This document shows positions 24,159 to 34,563 of a stretch of DNA of 64,000 bases, piece by piece. The stretch's first letter is position 1, and each line of letters opens with the position of its first letter. Below the pieces are notes generated by a model. That model ran no database searches. It was not told where the DNA came from and saw nothing but the letters and a program-made list of their open reading frames with translations. Source of the stretch: Taiwanofungus camphoratus. Lineage: Eukaryota; Basidiomycota; Agaricomycetes; Polyporales; Taiwanofungaceae. A program made the position numbers and the translations under genes. Location: positions 434,001-498,000 of the forward strand of contig CP021227.1 in the NCBI GenBank assembly GCA_003999685.1, read 5' to 3'.

Positions 24159-24659
24159 TGTTACTGGGGGGTTCACCCTGGTAATGCTGCAGAAGCTTGG
24201 GGCAGTGTGCAGCGAAGGGTCGAGGAGGAGCGACAGTGACGACGAGTCACAACCCTCAGTAGTCTTCAACTACAAGCCCTATGTAGTCACAATAGTCTTT
24301 ACGGGCTTCTTCTGGTGCGAGAAGATGTGTAAAGAAAAGCATGTATTGGTACTAATGCGTAGTACACTTTGGGAAAGGATGAACGAAGAGGATACAACTA
24401 GGGGAACCTCCAGCAGTGGGACCCTCCTTTATACTGCCACCGCCAACCCCCAGGTATACTAGCAGCCCCTCAGAGACCGCATAAGGCAAGAGGAGTCAGC
24501 GGCCCGAAAGTACATAACTACCATGGTGTAAGCGGGGACGGTCAGCCCGTCAGTCAATCTGGGTAAGTAGGGTGTGGAAGGGATGCCGCTCGTCCATGGT
24601 GTGACAAACAAAGGGAAAGAAAAAAACGAACAAGTCTCTAGTCCTACCCGACGGTAACA
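24159..24659 (-). repeat. LTR of element C (5' LTR by element orientation)
   Basis: 501 bp; direct repeat of 16363-16862 with about 5 percent divergence. Confidence 0.9.
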
Positions 24660-25623
24660 GGTACTCGTGGAAGACGAACCAGCATGGCCTCACAATTGAC
24701 ACAGTGCAAGCATTCAGACTCATGCTTCCAAATGGGATGGTTGTATATATGTCAGAGGCAGAGCACCCTGATTTGTACTTTGATTTGAGAGTAAGTTTAA
24801 TGGAGCCCTGTTTGCCATCAGCCATTTATTGTAAATTATAGGGAGGATTTAACAATTTTTACATGGCCAAAGGATGGCGTGTTCGAGCGAAGACTTAACG
24901 GTAATGCCAGGACATTGTCATGAAATTTATATTCAGGGGGTTCCCGCAGACTGAAGTCTAGATACATTACAGAACTGCTCCCCCCTTGACTTTTACTTGA
25001 CCTAATCGTGGGTTGGCAGGGAGGTGTGAACCTCATTTTGGGCGAGTACTTCAACGCTGTGAACATGGCAACACTCAACTTCTACGCAAACGTCTCAGAC
25101 CTGAAGGCCGCGATCATCACAACGTACAATTACGCTCAGGACTATGTACGTACATTTCCGCCTCGTGCATGCACAACTTCATCCGCATGCTGGTGACTTG
25201 GGTTACTGGTGCAAACTCATTTTTGAACGGACAGAGCCTTGTCTCGATGCAGATGTTCTATGATGCACTGACACCACTGCTGGGTGTCTTCAATGAGTTC
25301 CTTGTGATCCCGGCTGTGGAGACAGATGTTTTCACATGCTCGTTTCTCTTGCTGGTCCAGGCATCTGCCTCAAACAGCACAATCAATACCCGGTCAGCCT
25401 AAATCTCTACACTAGTCTCCTTATGAGTTTTCACTAATCCCTTGATGCATACCATCCACAGCAGATACTACCACACTGTCCCCTTGGTTGATGTGACATT
25501 GTCCATACTCACAGCTATCATGAACCAAACTACAGTGAGCTATCTACGATGGCTTACATGACTAATTACCAGCTCAACTTCATGCATGCTTTCCTGTGCT
25601 CCATATACAGTACTGGGGCCCAC

Positions 25624-26194
25624 TGTTACAAGGCAGTAATGGTGCGAACATACATTTTCGTTTCTCTTCACTATATCGGACTAGCGGGTCGTGTACACTT
25701 ACAATCATCACCATTATTCCTGACGGGCTGACCGTCACCCGCTTAGTTATGGACTGTTCCTCAGGAGGGACCACTCGGGCCTCTGACTTATGGACACTTA
25801 GGTGCTGGTACCCGTGGGAGCGAGGGCTGGCCTGCCCTAGACCCACCATAGTACTTAAGGGGTTGGCTCACTGTGGAGCACCCCAATCTTGTCCTCCTCA
25901 GTTACACTGTGTACTTTGGTGCCGTCGTTACCATTTGTACTTTACGACTGGGCTCAGGCCCCTATACCTTCGTCTATTCAACGGGTCGCCTTAGACCATC
26001 TATATCTCTGTGACTACACTAGGACTAAGGCTGTGACTTAGCCCGCAACTCTCTCGAGACCGTTGGGCTAGCGGTTGAAGACTTAGACGTGTACTCGTCG
26101 TCAGCCAGGCTGACTCCTCGTTTACACTTCACGCCTGACTACTCAACGACCCCCCGTCACGGTAGTCACCTACGGGCGTAGACCCCCCGTAACA
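25624..26194 (+). mobile_element. Solo LTR of family D, in a FAD/BBE exon
   Basis: 571 bp with a perfect 5-bp duplication CCCAC (25619-25623 and 26195-26199). The host reading frame continues across it when one target copy is ignored, so the insertion was clean. Confidence 0.9.
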
Positions 26195-26293
26195 CCCACA
26201 ACTTGCCAGTTCCTCAGGGCTGTTCATCAGTTATGCTGTCAAGCCTTTTTTGCCATCAATTCTCACACATGGTGCACCCTCTGCTGTCTTTTT

Positions 26294-26420
26294 CATTTAT
26301 GAATGATAATCTTTTGTATGCTTTGTATCCATTTTACAATTATACTGACAGTTACAATTATACTGTCAGTATAATTGTAAAATGGATACAAAGCATACAA
26401 AATATTATCACCTATAAATG
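26294..26420. repeat. Foldback (palindromic) repeat in the FAD/BBE gene
   Basis: A near-perfect palindrome with arms of about 58 bases around an 11-base centre (26352-26362). The arms differ at only a few sites. It is AT-rich, has no coding capacity, and looks like a foldback MITE or a very strong hairpin. It lies between two coding pieces of the broken oxidoreductase, perhaps in a former intron. Confidence 0.85.
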
Positions 26421-26507
26421 ACACCACTGCCTCTGTGTACCCACCAACATGTGTGCGGCACTTCCTTCCACTGGATGTCTATCTCTCCTGGGCCAATGCA
26501 TCCACGG

Positions 26508-27061
26508 TGATACAATTTCTTTCATCGCACATCTTATTGGTCAGACCTCGGATCGGTCCCGTGACCTTTCACTTCTAGGACGGGCCTCGGGTAGGCCCAG
26601 CTTCTTTGCGCAGCATCCTGACTCATTGCTGCTTACGGTACGGGCCCCGGACGGGCCCCGGTTACTCATGGACTCTGACTCATATCGGGCCCCGCTTACA
26701 CATTCCGTCTTACGCTTACTGATTGCTAATACGGCCCGATGACTCATATCGCCTTACTTACGCTTACTCATGCTGATTCTTAGACCACGTGCCATGGTCC
26801 GTGCGCAGAGTAGAATACGTATATAAGGCCGTGTACTTTGTAGGTCGGACCTTAAGTTCGATCTGGTTACCAAGTAGCTAGTTACCACTAGCAATCTTAT
26901 ACTCGTATCTTGCGACCTCTCGCTTCGTACCTGAGTACTCGCTCGACTCTATCGACTTCGCCCAGAAGGACATACGCAGTGTCCATAAAGCCTCACTACT
27001 ATCTCTAGTAGCCAGGTCCTCACGTTCGAGGCTTTCCGGTCGTTGATACCAGCTTGTATTA
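26508..27061 (+). repeat. 5' LTR of element B
   Basis: 554 bp, starts TGATAC. Direct repeat of 33055-33608; further copies are solo LTRs at 14383-14936 and 53910-54452. Confidence 0.93.
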
Positions 27062-27162
27062 AAAGATCGAACTTACGCTAAGTCGCCCCTAGTCTTATCT
27101 AGTAGGGCTAACCGTTAGACATCACGTCTACCATCGAGACAATCAACCCCACCGCTTGGGGA

Positions 27163-28485
27163 TTGCCGACTCAAGTAAACAACGCGCCGCTTCTGTACGA
27201 TCGTCTTCGTTGGACTTTCGTTGACCAGAACCTCGATCTGATCTACCCGAACTCCCCACTAGAGTGGGCAGGGACAATTTCGAATCGACGAGCACAGGAG
27301 AAACTAGCCTCCTATTTCCGACGTAACCCTCCGCCAGACGGAAGAGACCCAGCTGGTTTCTTTCCCGCGTCGATACCTTCGACACCGTTGATAGCCACCC
27401 CGATCACTCCCACGTTCCCATCACTCCCTTCTACGCCCATAACCCCTACCACCCCTACCACGATGGCTACTATCGCAACAATGACCAGGGCGGAGCTCAA
27501 GGCGCTCATAGCGCACCTTGCGGCGCAACAGCAACAGGGGAGTCGACCCCTTAAGCTCGACATTCCTGCACCGGAGCTGTTCACCGGGCAAGGAGAAGAT
27601 CTGGAGCGTTTCCTCCAGCGGGTGGAGCACTACCTCACTGCCACCAACAACCAAAGGTTAAGCGATGATGCAAAGATCGCTTACACAGTCGCTCTCATGA
27701 AAGGAGGGCAGAATGCACGTATCTGGCGCGATACGTTTTACGAACGGGCCGCAGAAGGGCATGCTCCCTACGCTAGCTGGGACGTATTCAAGGCAAGCTT
27801 GTGACTCGCATTCCCCGAGCACGAAGGAGTCCAGCGGGCTCACCAGGTGCTAATGGAGTTGCCGGCCAAGCAACTAAACAAGAAGACCAGGGTCAGTACA
27901 AAGATGTACGTGGAAAGGTTCCGACTCCTGGCAGAGAAGGCCAAGTTAAAGGACGCTCTCGTGAGCCTCCAAGGCCAACGCACCGAGAACGATTACCCCA
28001 CGCTGAGGGCAATCTTCATCAAAGGTCTGGACCGCCAGATCTACACGACACTCGCAGGCCGCACCAATATGGAACGACCCAACTCCATGGAGAAATGGTA
28101 CGCTGACGTTCTTCACCTCGACGCTGTCTATAGGGGGATCGACCAGACCCTCTCCACCACTACCGACGTCGACTACGGCGAACCCATGGAGGTGGACGCA
28201 CTCGTTACCCCGCGCCCCACACCGTTCACCAAGAAGTGGGAGGACGGATGCAACCTCAGCGAGAAAGAAAGGAAGTACCACATGGACAATCGTCTATGTT
28301 TCTACTGCCACAAGGGAGGGCACGCGGTGCGCAAATGTCCGAAGAAGACGGCCAAAACTGGCCAAAAGAGTACCTCGAAGGAACCCGAGGCGCGATCCCC
28401 CATGGATTTCCGTTCGTACATCAAAACGCTCTCGGCAGATGAGAAAAGGGCGATGTTCGAAGAGTTAGGAACGGAGGATTTTTAA
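27163..28485 (+). pseudogene. Element B gag
   Basis: The N-terminal part is rich in Pro/Thr/Ile repeats. It is followed by a Ty3 gag core (FTGQGEDLERFLQRVEHYL near 27585) and a CCHC knuckle CFYCHKGGHAVRKC near 28300. Fossil; reading frame interrupted. Confidence 0.85.
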
Positions 28486-28568
28486 AGGGGCAGGGTGAGC
28501 CGACGCAATCACTGCCCGTATCCATTTCACTGTCCCGTGTTGTACTTGTAGTCCGGAATGACAGAGCT

Positions 28569-31500
28569 TTGCACATTCCGATTACTGTGGGACGAAAAGC
28601 CGTCGAAGCCCGCGCCTTCATCGATAGTGGCGCATCGGGAATATTCGTGCATCCACGATTTGTTAAGGAACACAAGTTACGGACTGAGGCGCTACCACGC
28701 CCGATACCGGTGTTCAACGTGGACGGCACTGCCAACAAGCAAGCACTCATTAACAGACGAGCCTTGCTATCGTACAAAATCGGGAATGAGCCCCGGTTTG
28801 TCAAAGCATACGTGGCCAGTATAGGGAACGAAGACGTCATCTTCGGACATACATGGCTCAAACTCGAGAACCCCAGTATCGACTGGAAGGGGGGTCGTGT
28901 GGAACTGAAGCACCACATGACCCTACAGGAATCGCGAGAGTGGAAGAAGGGGATCATCGCGCAACGAGTAGCACGACTGGAGCTGAAGAAACTAGCTGAA
29001 CGAGAACAGAAAGAAGCCCTGGATCCCATGCTAGACTATGAGGTAGACTGGTCAGCACCCCCTTGTCCACAGGTAGCGGCATTCCTTGCCGAACGAGAAA
29101 AACGCCTCAAAGAACAATGGCAACCCACCATTGAGGAGGTAGAGGACGAAGGAGACTTCGAGGTGATCGACACCATGTCTCCTGTCTTACCGACGACAGA
29201 CATGTCTAGGCAGACGGCACGCCGCGACACCCCCGTCGCACCCCGGGTAGAAGAATCGGTCAACGGTATCACTTTGGATCAGGCGATGGAAACGATTGAC
29301 GACGATGAACTAGTTATAGCGTTCATCGAGGGAGACGATCGGATCACGACATATGGACGAAATTCGCACCCAGCGTATCGAGACGCACCTCTTACGGAAG
29401 AGAAGTACCCTTTTGACGGATCCTATCGTCGTCTCGAAAACGGTCTTATCTGGCAGGTCAAGCATGACATCGGTCGACTCACCACGTCCACGGAACTCGC
29501 TATCAAGGAACACGCCAAGAAAGAGGAGAAACCGGTCACGGAACTCGTCCCCGAGTACCTCCACGATCTCCTCCCGGTGTTTGACAAAGCTAAGGCGGCG
29601 AGACTTCCCCGGCATTCGGAGTTCGACCACGAGATAAATCTCAAGCCGGATTTTAAGGACTTCAAGCAGTCGACGTATTCTCTTAACCGGGATCAACGAG
29701 CGGAACTGGACAAGTTCCTCAAAGAGAATATAGAGAAGGGATACATTCGACCGTCCAAATCGCCACTCGCAAGTCCGTTCTTCTTCGTGGACAAGAAGGA
29801 CGGCAGATACCGACCTTGCCAGGACTATAGGGAACTCAACGAGGGAACGATCAAAGACAGATACCCTCTTCCCCTCGTAACAGAGCTTCTGGAACGCCTC
29901 AATAACGCCACGATCTTCACGAAAATGGACCTTCATCAAGGATACAACAACCTTCGCATCAAGGAAGGTGACGAGTGGAAAGCGGCTTTCGGTGTTCCAG
30001 CAGCTGGGGAAGGACCTCCCTCATTCTACGAACCCCTGGTAATGTTCTTCGGGATGTGCAACTCACCGGCAACGTTCCAACGGATGATGAACACGGTCTT
30101 CGCAGACATGCTCAAGGAAGGATGGTTGGCAATCTATATGGACGACATCCTTATCTACTCGACAGACCCCGAGGAGCATAAGAAACGGACACGGCGAGTT
30201 ATCGAGCGACTGCGGGATACCGATCTGTATCTCAAACCGGAGAAATGCAAATTCGACGTGCAAGAAGTCGAATTCTTAGGCATGATCATTAGACCCGGAC
30301 AACTCGCCATGGACCCAGTCAAGGTAGCCGGCATCAAGGATTGGCCGATACCTAAGAACCTCAGGGAGGTTAGATCGTTCATCGGATTTGGGAACTTCTA
30401 CCGTCGGTTTATACACAGCTTCTCGCATCTGGCCCAGCCTCTGGTCTCGCTTACGCGAAAGGACGTCAAATGGCACTGGGACGATGCACAGCAGGAAGCT
30501 TTCGAGGCGCTGAAGAAAGCTTTCCTGGAACAACCGGTTTTACAGATGCCTGACCCAGAGAAGCCGTTCGCATTGGAAACGGATGCATCGAAATTCGCCA
30601 CAGGCGCCGTCCTCAGGCAAAAGGACGACAACGGCGATTGGCATCCTTGCGGTTATATTTCCCAGAGCATGACGCCAGCGGAACGAAACTACGACGTCTA
30701 TGACCGAGAACTCATGGGCGTCATGAGGGGACTCAACGAATGGAGTCACCTTCTCATCGGAAGCCCGTATCCAGTCACGATTTATAGCGACCACAAGAAT
30801 CTGACATACTGGAAGACGGCACGGAATCTGAATCGAAGGCAAGCGCAATGGGCTCTCCGCTTGTCCGAATTCGATTACAGGTTAATTCATGTCCCGGGCA
30901 CACAAATGGTGCAAAGCGACGCGCTCTCCCGACGCCCCGACCACGACGACGGTTCATCGGACAACCAGGATGTAACCGTCCTACCAGACAAGGTATGGGC
31001 AGCAGCAATTGACATGAGTCTCAAGGCTTCCATCGCGGAAGCATGCGTAAATGACTCAATGTATACGGAAGGGATGCGCAATGCACGAAACGGCTCAAAT
31101 GACCACTGGACGATTCAAGACGGAGACCTCCTCTACGATAATCGGGTGTATATTCCCCTGGATGAGGATCTACGACGACAAACGGTCTCGAATTATCACG
31201 ACCTCCCCTCCGCCGGCCACCCTGGAATTCAGAAGACTCTCTCGTCTATTCGACGAGACTACTGGTGGCCTGGAATGGCTGACTTCGTCACATGATACGT
31301 CAAAGGTTGCGGCACTTGCCAGCAAATGAAAGTTAACACGCACCCCACCCGACCGGCCCTACTCCCGATCAAATCCGCGCAGCACGCCACTCCGTTCAGT
31401 ACATTCTGCTGCAATTTTATTACAGATTTGCCGACTTCGGAGGGCTACGATTCAATTTTGGTCATTGTGGACCACGACCTTACGAAGGGGGTAATTTTCA

Positions 31501-32453
31501 TTCCATGCAACAAGACGATTGACGCATCAGGAACAGCTGAGGCATTACATCACGAGGTGTACAAGTGGTTTGGTCTTCCGGACAAGATCATTAGCGATCG
31601 AGGACCACAGTTCGCATCAAAGGTATTCCAGGAGCTCTGCCGTATGACCGGAGTCAAGTCGGCTATGAGCACCACGTTCCACCCTCAAACGGATGGAGAA
31701 ACGGAACGAGTCAACCAGGAACTGGAGATCTACCTGCGATGCTTTACAAGCAACAACCCGGACAATTGGTCAACGCTGCTAGGCTCAGCACAATTCGCTC
31801 ACAACTCACGTGAGCATTCAACAATCAAGGCGTCACCCTTCAAGGTCATGATGGGCTATGAACCTCGAGGGATTCCCGTCGTACACCCCGGATCGGACAC
31901 ACCGGGCGCTGCTTATCAACTGCGGAACTTGCAGAAGATTCGGGAAGACGCACACTCAGCAATGGAGCTAGCACAGGCGGTGTTAGCAAGACGCATGAAA
32001 CCCAGAGGAACGGGTTTCCGCAAAGGACAAAAGGTATGGCTAGACTCACGGAATCTAAAGCTGCCATACCCGACGAGGAAATTGGCTCCCAAGCGCGAGG
32101 GACCCTTCGAAATCACGGACGTTCTAGGACCAGTGTCTTACAAGCTGAAACTCCCGACGACATGGCGAGTGTACCCCGTTTTCCACGCCGCACTTCTTTC
32201 GCCATACACCGAGACGGACACGCATGGTCCCAACTACACGAAACCACCACCGGAGCTTATCAGTGGCGAAGATAACTACGAAGTCGAAGCTCTGGTCGGA
32301 CATCGTGAGAATCGCCGAAGGAACCGCCGAGAGTACCGAGTCAGGTGGAAAGGTTACTCATCTGCCGATGACTCATGGGAACCGGAAGAGAACTTAGCCG
32401 GTACTGCGGACGAGCTGCTGGACGCATATAAGCAGCGCAAGAACTTACGGTGA
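28569..32453 (+). pseudogene. Element B pol: protease, RT, RNase H, integrase, chromodomain
   Basis: Landmarks in order: protease DSGASGIFVHP near 28623; RT with FFGMCNSPATFQ and the catalytic YMDDIL near 30138; RNase H with ETDASKFATGAV near 30580; integrase zinc-binding and DDE-type core; then a chromodomain ([20 protein letters not shown]) near 32340-32400. The domain order and chromodomain make it a chromovirus. Nearly whole; treated as a fossil. Confidence 0.92.
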
Positions 32454-32501
32454 AAAAAAAAAAAAAAAGGGAGTCGCATTTTCACCCCACTCATCGCTCG
32501 C

Positions 32502-32756
32502 ATGTCTCAGTCAAACGGTCCTTCATCCTCGTTCACTCGCTACGGTCCATGCTACCTCTGTGGTAGCACTCGTCACTCGCACAGGACGTGCCCCAACTAC
32601 AAATGTCTCCGCTGTAGTCGCCCGTCGCCTGGGCACCTTACGCGCGAATGCACCGCCGTCAATTACGCATTCGCCAACGACCCGGAACCGCCGTACCATC
32701 CAGAGTGGTTCCTGCATGTCGTTAAACTGCGAGGGAACGACCGTGCACGTCGTTAA
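32502..32756 (+). CDS. Element B: small double zinc-knuckle frame after integrase
   Basis: An 84-codon frame between the integrase/chromodomain end and the 3' LTR, starting MSQSNGPSSSF. It carries two Cys/His knuckles: CYLCGSTRHSHRTC (CX2CX4HX4C) and CLRCSRPSPGHLTREC (CX2CX6HX4C). Standard Ty3 elements carry their knuckle in gag, which this element also has at about 28300. A nucleic-acid-binding accessory protein is inferred. It could also be a captured or duplicated gag tail. Confidence 0.65.
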   Translation: MSQSNGPSSSFTRYGPCYLCGSTRHSHRTCPNYKCLRCSRPSPGHLTRECTAVNYAFANDPEPPYHPEWFLHVVKLRGNDRARR

Positions 32757-33054
32757 ACTACACCGTACGACCGACATGTCGTAAAACTGTAAAGTTCGAG
32801 CTGAAAGGATGCTCACGGTTGGAGGGGTCATCCCCTATGGGTTCAAGGGTCATCCCTTATAGGTCGCGGTGAAACACCCGCTCGTTACTTCCAGGAAAGT
32901 TTTTCAAGTTCGTCCTCGGAAGTTTGTCAAGTTCGTCCTCGGAAGTTTGTCAAGTTCGTCGACGGTCACCAAAAGTTTGACTCGGAGAAACTCGACGCGT
33001 CCCCATTGGAGTTTAGTTGATTGACCAGGCGTTCAATCATAAGTAGGGGGGTAA

Positions 33055-33608
33055 TGATACAATTTCTTTCATCGCACATCTTATTGGTCGGACCTCGGAT
33101 CGGTCCCGTGACCTTTCACTTCTAGGACGGGCCTCGGGTAGGCCCAGCTTCTTTGCGCAGCATCCTGACTCATTGCTGCTTACGGTACGGGCCCCGGACG
33201 GGCCCCGGTTACTCATGGACTCTGACTCATATCGGGCCCCGCTTACACATTCCGTCTTACGCTTACTGATTGCTAATACGGCCCGATGACTCATATCGCC
33301 TTACTTACGCTTACTCATGCTGATTCTTAGACCACGTGCCATGGTCCGTGCGCAGAGTAGAATACGTATATAAGGCCGTGTACTTTGTAGGTCGGACCTT
33401 AAGTTCGATCTGGTTACCAAGTAGCTAGTTACCACTAGCAATCTTATACTCGTATCTTGCGACCTCTCGCTTCGTACCTGAGTACTCGCTCGACTCTATC
33501 GACTTCGCCCAGAAGGACATACGCAGTGTCCATAAAGCCTCACTACTATCTCTAGTAGCCAGGTCCTCACGTTCGAGGCTTTCCGGTCGTTGATACCAGC
33601 TTGTATCA
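33055..33608 (+). repeat. 3' LTR of element B
   Basis: 554 bp, ends GTATCA, preceded by a G-rich polypurine tract near 33040-33054. Confidence 0.93.
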
Positions 33609-33831
33609 CATGGATGTGCTCGTGTACTCTGCAGCCAAGGACACCACTCTGAAGCAAGCAGCAGGTGAAGTGGGAGAGGGTATTGTGAGCACACTGCTGT
33701 ATCCTAACTATGCAATTTATGGGACCCCGCTGGGTGCGATGTATGGTTCAAATGTAGATACGCTGGGTTTACTGACAGCGCAGTACAATCCTAGGAATGT
33801 GATGGGTCTTGCAGGCGGGTGGAAGTTCTAA

Positions 33832-34563
33832 GTCATAACTATGGGGGTGAGGCCCGGAATGCATGGTAATGGGGATTATATACTATCCACAAGTGCGAGT
33901 ATACATATGTTGTCAGCTCAATAACTTCGTGCGCAGTGTCGCAGCCATAATTTGGGAATCATGGGGCACATCTACAGTCCGTACTAGAGAGTACCCTGTC
34001 AACTTGGAATTCTCCTCCAGATTGCGCATGTCCTTCCGGAATAGACGTGAAAACCTGGGATCAGACTAGAGGTAATTCAATCTGGGAGAGAGATCTAGAT
34101 GTCAACAACTTATACTTGCACCATTTAGCACGTGGCCGTAACTCGTCGCAAGTGTCGACAGCAGTCCGTCGAGTTTTTAGTGCCAACTCGGACAGAGCCA
34201 AATGCGGAAAGCCTGGGGAGAGATCAATTCAATTTGGCATCTTGGCGAGCCGATTTTGGATTTGGATATCGATCTCTCTGAGGAGGTGTGTGAGGTTGCA
34301 TCGAGAACGAGGTGGTTCTAGCAAGTGTAGGTGAACAAACCTGCTGGGATACAAACGTGACGCGATCACGTGAATATCGTGTCGCATTGTTCTCCGCCCA
34401 GAGACGCGTCTATCGCCACCGCGGGCCACATCTTGACCTGGCCACACAAGCTTTGACTGCCATACCGGCTACTTAGAAGGACAAGACATCAAGGATGACC
34501 TCATTTTACCCCTTTTGGATCCGCTACCGTGAACTACCCTCCGATTTCTGTTACTACACTACA
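33832..34563. other. Spacer; left border of the inverted duplication at 34180
   Basis: 33832-34179 is unique and probably holds the 3' end of the FAD/BBE gene. From 34180 on, the sequence is the inverted copy of 62429 downward and of 1-1310, so the duplication border lies at 34180. 34180-34563 is the shared upstream region of kinase A. An in-frame ATG at 34495 is an alternative start. Confidence 0.7.

Larger units (their letters stand above)
16363..24659 (-). mobile_element. Ty3/gypsy chromovirus-like element C (fossil)
   Basis: An 8.3-kb LTR retrotransposon on the minus strand. LTRs of about 500 bp (TGTTAC...GTAACA) lie at 16363-16862 and 24159-24659. Between them, in order on the minus strand, come gag with a zinc knuckle, protease, reverse transcriptase, RNase H, integrase and a chromodomain-like end. 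It lies in the FAD/BBE gene. The two LTRs differ at about 27 of 500 positions, almost all transitions, so it is clearly older than element B. It is broken in roughly half a dozen or more places, and its gag is also split by a solo LTR (22141-22711). No target-site duplication is visible. Confidence 0.9.
26508..33608 (+). mobile_element. Ty3/gypsy chromovirus element B, young and nearly whole (fossil)
   Basis: A 7.1-kb LTR retrotransposon. The 554-bp LTRs at 26508-27061 and 33055-33608 differ at only about two positions, so insertion was recent. The flanking 5 bp are CACGG and CATGG, a duplication with one change. Inside are gag, pol with protease, RT, RNase H and integrase, a chromodomain, and a separate small zinc-knuckle frame before the 3' LTR. 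A purine-rich tract precedes the 3' LTR. About two breaks interrupt the coding frame. It is inserted in an exon of the FAD/BBE gene. Confidence 0.93.
15671..33831 (+). pseudogene. Berberine-bridge-like FAD oxidoreductase gene, split by four insertions
   Basis: Pieces of one gene appear in order. The first exon at 15671-15884 starts MCLNPSP and has a hydrophobic signal segment ending near SHA; exon 2 starts at 15951. A PCMH-type FAD-binding motif KSGGHTMDPGFS lies near 16235-16270; its His is the usual flavin-linked residue. Then come GYSWKTNQ and GGFNNF motifs at 24660-24860, substrate-domain exons to 25620, a piece at 26200-26290, a piece at 26425-26507, and the C-terminal BBE domain (YPNYAIYGTPLG, NVMGLAGGWKF) ending at 33831. 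The intervening DNA is a Ty3 element, a solo LTR, a foldback repeat and a second Ty3 element. There is a stop at 16287-16289, and about 30 codons of the FAD domain are missing beside the first Ty3 element. The family oxidises alcohols or sugars with O2; this copy is dead. Confidence 0.85.
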
